Position numbers and translations under genes: made by a program. From Branchiostoma floridae (taxonomy: Eukaryota > Chordata > Leptocardii > Amphioxiformes > Branchiostomatidae), in the NCBI RefSeq assembly GCF_000003815.2, contig NC_049993.1, forward strand, positions 2,474,712-2,530,451: DNA of 55,740 nucleotides, in the 5' to 3' direction. This document shows, one piece after another, positions 48,401 to 55,740 of this stretch. Position 1 is the stretch's first letter. Each line of letters opens with the position of its first letter. Under the pieces are notes generated by a model. It searched no databases. It worked only from the letters and a program-made list of their open reading frames with translations, and was not told the origin of the DNA.

Positions 48401-51400
48401 TCTTCCTCTTCTTCAGAATCACTGTTGTGTGGTTCAAATTTCCATCAAGAAATTAAACTTTACGCAAAAAATATTACACAATATCAGCCAACTGCCTAGT
48501 CTCCACATGGTATTGTTCTTGAATGTCACTATTTGAATGAAGTCAAAGTCAATCACAGAGCCCAGCACTCAAAATACCACCTGCATACATGTATATGCAG
48601 GTTAGTGCAAGTAAAATTGGAGCTGTGCAGGTATTTCTGGTGTCTACCTGCACCAAACCTGTACTGGGTTTTCTACATAAATGCCCTATGATGTAGGTGT
48701 ATGTGGATTGTTATTGTGTTGACTGTTACCTCCTATAAAGTATAAAAGAAAAAATAGCAATGGTTCCATAACAAATTTAGTATGATCCATACATGTGTAC
48801 TTCCTAAATTCAGAGTGGTGCAGGTAAAATTTGTCTGGTGCAGGTAATTTTCAATGTTACCTGCACCAGTGCAGGTATGCAGAAAAATGTATTTCGAGCC
48901 CTGTGGAGCCACAACAAATTCATAGCTTTGTCATGAATATCTATAATCTATCCAGCACCTACTTTGCTTCACTCACTTGGATTTATTCAGTGGTTAAAGC
49001 CAGGCTTTATGGCACCATACAAACATAGACTGATAGAGGTAAGTCATTTAAACTTTTCATCAAAATTTTAAGAAATTGAACTAAACACAATACAATTACT
49101 AAGCCACAATTAATTCATAGCTTTGTAATGAATATCTATAATCTATCTGGCACCTACTTCACTTCACTCACTCAGTGTATTTATTCGGTGGTTCAAGCAA
49201 ATGACAAGGCTTTATGGTACTATATAAACCTGTAGAGGCAGGTCGTTTACCCTTTGGCTTAAGTAGAGCAAAAACTATGAGAGTTGAACCAAAACTGAAT
49301 GAAGAGTCTAACGACAAAGAATTATTGATCATTTTGGTTGATTATAAAATAATCGCAATGGTTGTGCAAAGAATAATAACCACACACCTACTGGACCCAT
49401 CACTTGAGTCTGAATCGCTGAAGACGTCCGCAAATCTTCTCTTGTCTTCGTCTTCTTTCTTCTCATCCGCCCCCCTCCCACCCTGCTGTCCCTTCTCTCC
49501 ATCTGCTATGCCTGAGTCCTGAGTACTACTGGTGGCTGATGTTCCTCCTACAGGATGTGACTTACACAGCTCCTCTACTACTTCTACAGGGGGTACAATG
49601 GTATATTTTAGTGTTACATTCAAATTCCTTTATAAGTTTCATACCTTGCACATGCACATGACACATTCATGGAATGCAGGAGAGTTTTGCACATAAAAAC
49701 ATGCTGTTGCAGGCAACAATACTTAACTTGCAAACTCATTGATTTGTAATGTAAATTTAAGATCCTTTCATGCATGCATGCATGCATCCATTCATCCATC
49801 TGTCCATCTCTCTATATCTCCCTCCTACCTTCATCCATCTATTCATCCCTCTATCTCTTCATATCTCCCTCACTCCATCTCTTACTACCTCCCCCCCTCC
49901 ATTGATCCATCTATCTCTCTATATCTCCCTCCTTCCTTCATCCATCTATTCATCCTTCTATCTCTTCATATCTCCCTCACTCCATCTCTTACTACCTCCC
50001 CCCTCCATTCATCCATCTATCTCTCTAATAATATCTCCCTCCTTCCTTCATCCATCTATTCATCCTTCTATCTCTTCATATCTCCCTCACTCCATCTCTT
50101 ACTACCTCCCCCCTCCATTCATCCATCTGATCGATCTCTCTATATCTCCCTCCTTCCTTCATCCATCTATTCATCCTTCTATCTCTTCATATCTCCCTCA
50201 CTCCATCTCTTACTACCTCCCCCCTCCATTGATCCATCTATCTCTCTATATCTCCCTCCTTCCTTCATCCATCTATCCATCCTTCTATCTCTTCATATCT
50301 CCCTCACACCATCTCTTACTACCTCCCCCCCTCCATTCATCCATCTATCTCTCTNNNNNNNNNNNNNNNNNNNNNNNNNNNNNNNNNNNNNNNNNNNNNN
50401 NNNNNNNNNNNNNNNNNNNNNNNNNNNNNNNNNNNNNNNNNNNNNNNNNNNNNNATTCATCCATCCATCCATCCATCCATCCATCCATCCATCCATCCAT
50501 CCATCAATTCATCCACACACCCAACCATCCATCCATCATCAAACCAACAATCTAGACAGACAGACAGCCATTCTTCCATCAATCTCTCCGGGGCATATCT
50601 CCCTCCTTCTCTCTCTCCCTTCCTACACATCCATCCATTCATTCTTCCATCTCTCCCTCCTTCCCTCAATCTATATCCTTCCATCCATACAGACTGACAG
50701 AGATATTTGTAATCAGTTTACTACTTGTTAATTTCTTCCTTCACTCCAGACTTACCTCCGGAGTCCCTGAGCATAAGGATTGTCTTAGACCACTTGGCAC
50801 AAACGGTTGCATAGAGAAATTCCTCGCCAACATCCGGCAGAGACCCATCATAAAGCGCCACGACAGCGTGAAGTAGATCTCTGTTGGGGACCTGACATTG
50901 GGAAAAGTAGTAAAATAGTTTTAAAAAATCAAAGTAAAGTAAACAAGTGTGGCACTTATGTCTGGAATGTCTGGACCCTCTTCAATTGAGTCTCCTTTTT
51001 TTATTCAAATTTTAATTCTGATTCTGTCACTTTTGTAAAGTCTACAAGTGTAACAACTATGAATGATGCGGACAACTGCCTGATGCATTTCATTTTACAT
51101 TACTTAAATTGTATTTGTCGGGACACTTTGACAATAATCCGGAAAGAAAAAAGAGAATGACCCAAATTTACTTTTTTTCAGGACTGTTACTTGCAACCAT
51201 CCTTGTTGCAACATACCATTTTTTCCCCTTATTTAATTGGCTTAACCCATCATGCATGCATTCACCTATACTATAGACCTTTTCTTTAACAAATAGAAGA
51301 AAAAAATGTTGTAGACATTTCTGTAAACATTTTCTACAAAGAAAAGTAACATGAAACCTAGAGTGATCACTGGCACAATTCAGGATACATTGTGTGAAAA

Positions 51401-52251
51401 CAATGTGTCCCCAAAGGAGACTTTGTGATAATATTCAGGGGATTAGGTAGAAAAAAAATTGCAAGAGGGAGCACTGTTTTCTTCTTTAAAAAAATTCCTC
51501 TTATTTTAGGGCAAATAACATTTAGATTGAAAACGTATTATCAAAGTCTAGCAATATGGTATCACAAAGAAAAGAAAGGTGGAATGTGGGTAGGTGGAAA
51601 AAGAATATGCATAATTGGATGGGGATTGTTTCAAAGATATCTGCGGACAGGGGGGTTGGGTCGAACATATCCAGATCGGACAGGGGGTGGGTTGACGATA
51701 TCTGTACTTCTCTCTGAGTACCGGACTTCCAGATGGATTGGGTCTAGACTAGACAGGGGGTTTGGGTCAAGTAGATCTGGACTGGACAGGAGGTTGGGTC
51801 ACACAAGTCTGGTTTGGACAGGGGGGTTGGGTCAAACATATCTGTGTTATATATGTTAATGTGACATATGTAAACAACATAGGAATGGTCGGTCGATCTA
51901 TGTTTCCATTGTAAAAACTACGGGAACAAAGTTGTTCTAATTATCATACAAACGGTTTTAAAGTCCCGTTTAAAACGTTGTTTATATACGATTTATCGAG
52001 TCAAAAAAACGCGGGCTTACCCCAGGCACGACATCGATGCAACTTTTCGAGCTCTGCAAAAGTCTCCGAAAATCAACTATGACTGGAGACGCCGTGACGT
52101 CAGGAGCTCTAAGAACCTTCCCGGTTACTCCTGCACCGTCTTGGTCGTCTGGAGGAGGCGGTGGTGGCTTCTTGGGTCTTGTCTTGTCTTGTCTACAGTG
52201 AAATTTGACGGGAGGGAGTTTGGTCGTCAGGGACTCGCTTAGGGACGCCAT
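33461..52251 (-). CDS. GNAT acetyltransferase-like / coiled-coil / PARP-like ADP-ribosyltransferase fusion protein
   Basis: Nineteen exons: 52251-52021, 50891-50756, 49583-49388, 48421-48257, 47679-47595, 46738-46614, 46130-46072, 44200-44134, 43890-43806, 43598-43523, 41731-41648, 40730-40602, 39630-38983, 38197-38070, 36558-36405, 36016-35943, 35389-35319, 34063-34030, 33610-33461. All borders are GT/AG and every phase matches. The total is 2697 bases, 898 residues plus TAA. Order: proline-rich N-terminus; acidic linker near 180-200 ([17 protein letters not shown]); GNAT-like domain about 228-331 with acetyl-CoA loop RKWGMG (261-266) and [11 protein letters not shown]; coiled coil about 340-530; seven 17-residue repeats about 542-660; PARP-like domain about 740-898. 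I do not recognise a named homologue, so no function is asserted beyond the domains. No signal peptide or membrane segment is seen. A gene-prediction merger of two genes is unlikely given the unbroken phase, but transcript evidence is absent. Confidence 0.82.
33679..33745 (+). repeat. Interspersed repeat, second copy
   Basis: Same 65-bp unit as 6397-6462 on the opposite strand, in the last intron side of the GNAT/PARP-like gene. Confidence 0.6.
34140..35165. repeat. ~43-bp minisatellite
   Basis: About 24 units of TGATTCAGCACCAAGGACAG, CAGTGTAAGTGTGGATGTCA type, with unit lengths of about 38-43 bp. It fills the intron between exons 35389-35319 and 34063-34030 of the GNAT/PARP-like gene. Many units contain CAGTGTAAGTGTGG, which includes GTAAGT on the plus strand only. 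Confidence 0.9.
36617..36947. mobile_element. hAT-type MITE with 8-bp duplication
   Basis: 331 bp from CAGGGCTTTAGCCAGC to GCTGGCTAGAGTCCTG, flanked by exact attacagg (36609-36616, 36948-36955). Intron of the GNAT/PARP-like gene. A related copy lies at about 20340-20670. Confidence 0.82.
37169..37232 (+). repeat. Interspersed repeat, third copy
   Basis: Best preserved copy of the 65-bp unit seen at 6397-6462. Confidence 0.65.
37340..37800. repeat. Tandem repeat of ~160-bp units
   Basis: Three diverged units starting near 37345, 37503 and 37668, marked by AGGAGCCAAAAATAT-type sequence, then AAAATGCC, then a CTAGGAGCATATGT-type stretch. Intron of the GNAT/PARP-like gene. No coding capacity. 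Confidence 0.6.
38630..38775 (-). mobile_element. Diverged SINE, minus strand
   Basis: Matches the 12790-13050 element in order (GCTAAAT..., ACCATTTTAAGTCTTTGGTA, ATGCAAGGCAAACACTCTAC). Intron of the GNAT/PARP-like gene. Confidence 0.45.
39095..39450 (-). repeat. In-frame 51-bp coding minisatellite (17-residue repeat)
   Basis: Seven units, the last partial, of consensus [17 protein letters not shown] inside exon 39630-38983 of the GNAT/PARP-like gene. Unit differences are mostly at SS/SP and S/P/C positions. The unit is rich in Gln, Pro and His and likely disordered, between the coiled coil and the PARP-like domain. Confidence 0.9.
40773..40969. repeat. CTGTAAATGCA-family MITE
   Basis: Bounded by CTGTTAATGCATTTAAG and TTCTGCATTTACAG. 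Intron of the GNAT/PARP-like gene. Confidence 0.72.
41205..41285 (-). mobile_element. Diverged SINE head, minus strand
   Basis: On the minus strand: AGTCCAGGGGCTAGTAGCC, then GGCCATGAGTTCAAATTCC, a tRNA-like A/B box pair. A weaker relative is at 36280-36360. Confidence 0.4.
41803..41947 (+). pseudogene. LINE reverse-transcriptase C-terminal remnant
   Basis: The frame ends [20 protein letters not shown], then [16 protein letters not shown] and stop at 41947. This resembles the last residues of CR1/Jockey-type LINE proteins (LP.CRTE...KSF...A..LWN.L). Upstream coding is absent. Intron of the GNAT/PARP-like gene. Confidence 0.6.
42932..43358. mobile_element. hAT-type MITE with 8-bp duplication
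   Basis: 427 bp with ends TAGGGCTGGGTA and TACCCAGCCCTA, flanked by exact ttatacat (42924-42931, 43359-43366). The interior is rich in CAGGTCC and GGACCTGA. Related pieces are seen near 18690-18780, 20680-20810, 21570-21705 and 21960-22035. Confidence 0.82.
44323..44560. repeat. CTGTAAATGCA-family MITE
   Basis: Full-length copy with internal CACCGCGAA/GAACATTTTTCC blocks, ending AAATGCATTTACAG. Intron of the GNAT/PARP-like gene. Confidence 0.74.
45230..45700 (+). mobile_element. Possible LINE 3' end with (CATT)n tail
   Basis: Ends AACAAATAAACCATTCATTC with six or so ATTC units at 45677-45697, a common 3' end of CR1/L2-type LINEs. No coding is visible; the left limit is uncertain. Confidence 0.4.
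46072..48421 (-). other. GNAT-like acetyltransferase domain exons
   Basis: Four exons (48421-48257, 47679-47595, 46738-46614, 46130-46072) give a strand-strand hairpin [20 protein letters not shown], then [20 protein letters not shown]. The RxxGxG loop is the acetyl-CoA pyrophosphate site of GNAT folds. These are followed by [20 protein letters not shown], with FFERFGF in the position of the usual FYxxxGF motif, and a closing [11 protein letters not shown] strand. The N-terminal part of the fold (strand 1, helix 1) is not obvious. Confidence 0.8.
46866..47100 (-). mobile_element. LINE 3' end, minus strand
   Basis: On the minus strand the sequence runs CCAATAAACTTTGACTTGAC with a short TGACT repeat tail at 46866-46888, typical of CR1/L2-like 3' ends. 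The left limit of the element is not clear. Intron of the GNAT/PARP-like gene. Confidence 0.45.
48563..48903. mobile_element. Second copy of the 18065 MITE family
   Basis: About 340 bp similar along its length to 18065-18417, including ATGCAGGTTAGTGCA near the left end and TTTCGAGCCCTG at the right. The target duplication is not clear. It lies in an intron of the GNAT/PARP-like gene. Confidence 0.7.
49780..50700. repeat. (CCAT/TCTC)n simple repeat region with 100-N gap
   Basis: Pyrimidine-rich array of higher-order units of about 120-125 bp made from ATCCATCTAT, CTCTCTATATCTCC and CTCTTACTACCTCC, then pure (CCAT)n. The gap at 50355-50454 lies inside. The long open frames on it are artefacts. 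Intron 2 of the GNAT/PARP-like gene. Confidence 0.92.
50355..50454. other. Assembly gap (100 N)
   Basis: Placeholder run of N within simple repeats; no coding sequence is expected to be lost. Confidence 0.9.
51640..51845. repeat. GGACAGGGGGGTTGGGTC minisatellite
   Basis: Six or so diverged units of about 33 bp with GACAGGGGGTTGGGTC(A/G)A. The plus strand is G-rich and could form G-quadruplexes. Intron 1 of the GNAT/PARP-like gene, so the C-rich strand is transcribed. Confidence 0.75.
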
Positions 52252-52290
52252 GTTGCTTGTTGGGGTCAGAGGTCAGAGAGGAAAGGTGAC

Positions 52291-52301
52291 TTGGCGGGAA
52301 A
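52291..52301 (-). promoter_or_regulatory. E2F-type site upstream of the GNAT/PARP-like gene
   Basis: On the minus strand TTTCCCGCCAA, an exact match to the E2F core TTTCCCGC, starts 50 bases upstream of the ATG. Two CCAAT boxes (plus-strand reading, near 52353 and 52382) lie about 100-130 bases upstream; similar CCAAT-bearing sequence recurs at 571-612. Motif evidence only. Confidence 0.4.
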
Positions 52302-53300
52302 CCTGATCGAAACAGGTGGTTGTTTTGTTCTTACTCTCAATTAGTTGTTCAACCAATGATAGCATGGTAATTAGCGGCTCAACCAATGAGAGAATGGCTG
52401 AATTCCCGGCTAATATTAGCATTTTATGTTTTTATTTTGCATGTCTATGTTTCGTGGCGGATAGGCAGGGAAATATGGGGTCGGTCTAAAATCGCCCCGC
52501 CTAAAAAAAAAAAAAAAATACCAGAGTTGCGCGCTTTATACCTTTAAAATGACATACTCTTAACTATTCACATTGATTGATTATGAAACTATTTTGCTGA
52601 TTGCCATCAATTACTATAGTTCACCTTTATCCACGCGCTAGTCCATATCCGTTGTATTTGTTAGTTTAGGGATATCGAACGGATGTAGGTTACCCATCGG
52701 ATAAAGGTAAACTAGCATTACATGTATATTAAGACTGATTGGTACTAGGGGCTTTAGTTTAGGTTATTACGTATCCGCATAATTCATATCAACATATGCA
52801 TTGATCCTGTCACGCGAGGTTTGTTTTGTTATTCATTAGGGAACAAAGTTCAGTTGACATAGTTCTTTATTCATCCATAACTCCATGTGCGTAGAATTCT
52901 TCTCATTGTTCCTAAAAGCTAGGAAAGAATGATTTTAGATGTGATAGAAAATAAAACATAATATTATATAAACTCTAACTTTACAACGATACTTTCTTCT
53001 AGTATATAAGAAAACAGATATCAGCAAAATGAAAAAAAATGTAAACACTTGAGTATCATCACTTTGGAAAGTACTCATATATGTTTGCGAGTAAAAATTA
53101 TTGCTACAGCTACGTTTTTTATAGTTATACTATATCATTAGAATCATCCTATAGTATTGTGATTGCGAAATTGCTCATATTTACAATATACAGCGAATAT
53201 CCTAATGCAGTAATAAGCTCTGATCTGATTGGCTACTGACAAAAAAGAAGGATTTGAAAAAAGACAACCAGGGAAAACATTAAACACATCTGGAGCAAAG

Positions 53301-53690
53301 AATCTGTCAGTTCTATGACCTGAACAGGGTCGAAGATGAATTCCACTTTTTATTGGATTGTAGTTTATATAGAAACGATAGAAATATTCTTTTTAGCAAT
53401 ATTGTAGGAAAGTTCCCTCACTTTGAAGTTTTGTCTAGTGTTGAAAATTCATTTTTCTTATGAGTTTTGATCAAACGACATTATACAAAGACATCTCAAG
53501 CTACATTTTAAACATTACTAAGAAACGGGAAGAAGCCGAACAAACGTATTAGAATAGTTGTAGAACCCATGTTTTAGATTAGTCGCACAAACCATATATA
53601 TTGTATTACGACCTTTTGTATTTATATGCCTGTACTTAGCCCGATAGGGCATAAATGTGCGATAAAGGCTATTTTCAACATTAACGTTAT
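53301..53690 (+). pseudogene. LINE ORF2 C-terminal remnant plus 3' tail
   Basis: RICQFYDLNRVEDEFHFLLD and CSLYRNDRNILFSNIV, with stop at about 53461, match the zinc-knuckle end of non-LTR retrotransposon proteins. The second knuckle cysteine is Tyr here. The tail carries GTACTTAGCCCGATAGGGCA and TGCGATAAAGGC. Confidence 0.65.
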
Positions 53691-54261
53691 AAGAAAACCT
53701 CAGAGGAGTAATAGCCCCAATAAAAGGGGTCCAATGTGTCAGTAGTAAGCTGTCAGTCAGCTATTGTTATTTGGTCACATGAGCTTTGCGTGACGCGGTC
53801 ACCTTTGATACCTACATGATTTGGCGATAAAACATTCAAACGCAAATCCGAGGGACACAACATAAATCCTTTTGCATTCGTGCACGTTTATTTATCGTTG
53901 GTAATGTCTAGCTCTAGCTTTTTGGTGATTTCTGAGAGCTTTAATAGTTAAAAACCGGGTCCATGCAAATGTACTGTGAAGAATCAATGCGAAATTCCAC
54001 CCAACAAAACCTAGTTGGACTTAGAAACGCCAATGCTATGACGTATAATCACGTGACAACGGTCATCATGTGACAAAGCCCCCTTCCTAAAACTTACGGC
54101 TCACTGTTTCTAAAACAACACAGAAACTCCAACGAAATAACCGTCAATTCACCGATACTCCTCTACGGATACCTTTTCTGATAAAGCACATACTGAGCTG
54201 GGAAAAGAGTAAGTGTTACTTTCGAACTTCGTTCTTTATATATATGATTAATTAATTATTT

Positions 54262-54420
54262 TTCCATGGCCTAGCGGTTTAAGCAACCCCACTGCTTGGC
54301 CGTCTGGATCCAATTCCATGGATCTGTGGGCCTGAGTTCGATCCCAGGGTCGGCTCAGCTCGGACATGTTGTAAGGGATTGCTATCGTCTTTCGGAAGGG
54401 ACGTAAAACGGGGGTCCCGG
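54262..54420 (+). mobile_element. tRNA-derived SINE
   Basis: ATGGCCTAGCGGTTTAAGCA and GAGTTCGATCCCAG form the tRNA-like A and B boxes, followed by GACATGTTGTAAGG (also found at 15554-15567). The right side is interrupted by the G-rich element starting near 54417. Confidence 0.6.
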
Positions 54421-55567
54421 TGTGACAGCGATCTCGCCCCCCCTGTGATCTCGCCCCCCCGGGGGGGCGAGATCACTAGCGTTTTCGCCCCCCTTTAGCG
54501 TTTTCGCCCCCCCCCCCCCAAAGCAGCTGGTTACTACATATTACAGGTGCGCTACCTGGCACTATACTGCACCTGGGGAGTAATGTATATGGTGTGTTAC
54601 CTGGTACCTATATGGCACCTTATTACCGTACCGTAAGATGTCATACCTCGAAAGTCGATACTATATTGTTCGGTGCAAACATAACATTGAAATGAAAAAG
54701 ACAATTTTTGCAGCTGAGGTGGCATAAAAACAGTGCTACTGCGAACGTATAAATCAACACCGTCTATGGTACGGAATACGTCAGCTATATGTTTTCAATT
54801 TGTCACAGTGTTTTCTTTCTTGTGCTGGAAACATTTCCAAAGCACTAACAAAAACACACGTGAATAATAGTTTCTCATTATAAACACTATCTACGCGCAA
54901 GTTGATATAGCTGTTGCTAAATGCTACACAAACACTGGTAAAGTACCAGTCTTAAGAAACACGGGTAAATGCATCAGTTCCTAAATACTAGAAAAAACAG
55001 TCATGTTGGAGGTGAAGATATCCCTTGGCCAGGTGCATATACCAAAATGTGCGTTATTCTAATTAATACCTAATATTTGCATAATTAATAAAGACATTAC
55101 ATAGTTATTTTGTGGTCACTTCATGGTAGAGACTTCATATTGGAGATATATAGGTTGCTTGAGAACAGGTGAATACAATGAAACATCTTATGTCAAGACT
55201 CAGGTATATGCAATAATGGGAATACAAGGGACCCAACCCTCCTTGTCTGAAACAAGTTCAACTATCTTATTACCATGTAATTACGTTAATATTGATACTA
55301 TGAATGGAGTTATGTATGAAACTCGTGTACTTATATCATTCTGAAACTGCATTTTGTGATTTATACCAATCAGCTTCTAAAATGTCATGTAAACCCGTTT
55401 TTTTGGGGGGGGGCGAAATCGCTAAAGGGGGGCGAGGTAGGGGGGCGAGATCACTAGCCGGGGAGGGCGAGATCGCTAGTGATTTCGCCCCGGGGGGGCG
55501 AGATCGCTAGTGATTTCGCCCCCGGGGGGGCGAGATCACGGGGGGGCGAGATCGCTGTCACACCGGC
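54417..55567. mobile_element. G-rich foldback-type element (CGGTGTGACAGCGATCTCGC ends)
   Basis: About 1.15 kb. The left end begins CGGTGTGACAGCGATCTCGC and the right end is its complement (55548-55567 region, GCGAGATCGCTGTCACACCG). Inside each end are repeated GGGGGGCGAGATC / GATCTCGCCCCCC blocks, also as nested palindromes. The centre (54540-55390) is ordinary AT-rich DNA. The target duplication is not clear and no transposase is seen. Confidence 0.7.
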
Positions 55568-55740
55568 CTAAAATGGAACTACCTTAGCTACCTGGCCTGA
55601 CGAACTCAAAGAGTTCTCTCTATACTATGCGAACCACGATGGCCCAATAAGTCACGTTGTACTTGTAAGAGGGCAATGTGTAAAGTTTATGATTTCCATA
55701 GATATTTTTTTTACCGTGTCAGCTGCGACAAAAGTAAACG

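Larger units (their letters stand above)
52252..55740. other. Right-hand intergenic stretch
   Basis: Upstream of the GNAT/PARP-like gene. Contains its putative promoter, a LINE tail, a SINE and the G-rich inverted-repeat element. No coding exon recognised. Confidence 0.6.

Noticed and set aside
48246-48437. Alternative frame of exon 48421-48257 starting [18 protein letters not shown]
   Set aside because: It is open, but phase from the flanking exons selects the [11 protein letters not shown] frame and leads into [10 protein letters not shown].
49739-50731. 330-codon open frame rich in IHPSIHPS
   Set aside because: Pure simple-sequence (CCAT)n translation crossing an N gap.
51425-51859. 144-codon plus-strand open frame with GGLGQT repeats
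   Set aside because: Created by the G-rich minisatellite inside intron 1; no homology recognised.

Overview
The window looks like a piece of a cephalochordate (amphioxus, Branchiostoma-type) nuclear genome. It has many short exons with canonical GT/AG borders, dense minisatellites, many small hAT-like and other inverted-repeat elements, tRNA-derived SINEs, LINE tails and Penelope-like debris. Three runs of exactly 100 N are assembly gaps (5686-5785, 6982-7081, 50355-50454). No search could be run. Gene models were built by eye from splice sites, reading phase and remembered protein families.

Three protein-coding genes are supported. (1) A ZYG11/ZYG11B-like gene lies on the minus strand with CDS 15052 to 4239. 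It encodes a leucine-rich plus armadillo-like substrate receptor of CUL2 ubiquitin ligases. Eleven coding exons are readable and one appears lost in an assembly gap. (2) A COA7 gene lies on the plus strand, 22954 to 27522, with 3 exons. It encodes a Sel1-repeat mitochondrial cytochrome c oxidase assembly factor. Genes 1 and 2 sit head to head, as COA7 and ZYG11B do in human 1p32.3, so this is probably an ancient chordate gene pair. (3) A 19-exon minus-strand gene, 52251 to 33461, gives an uninterrupted 898-residue model. It joins a GNAT acetyltransferase-like domain, coiled coils, a coding 17-residue tandem repeat and a C-terminal PARP-like ADP-ribosyltransferase domain. I do not recognise a named homologue, and it is the strongest candidate for something undescribed.

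Region by region: 1-3790 is gene-free AT-rich DNA with one MITE. 3790-15060 is ZYG11, with minisatellites at its 3' end, in the 6.7-kb intron and at one exon edge. 15060-22950 is the divergent ZYG11/COA7 interval, packed with transposons, including a 2-kb hAT-type element with an 8-bp target duplication. 22954-27522 is COA7, with a nested MITE, Penelope piece and SINE in its introns. 27.5-33.4 kb is repeats, including a tandem ATTTGCAT-rich block and a Penelope endonuclease tail. 33.46-52.25 kb is the GNAT/PARP-like gene. 52.3-55.7 kb is intergenic, with a LINE tail, a SINE and a G-rich inverted-repeat element.

Besides the fusion gene, the main structural discovery is a family of hammerhead-like ribozyme motifs: three good copies and one decayed. 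Their second stems differ in sequence but stay fully paired, and in the three good copies a TATAAAAG box lies about 34-41 bases upstream. This fits the 5' regions of Penelope-like retroelements.
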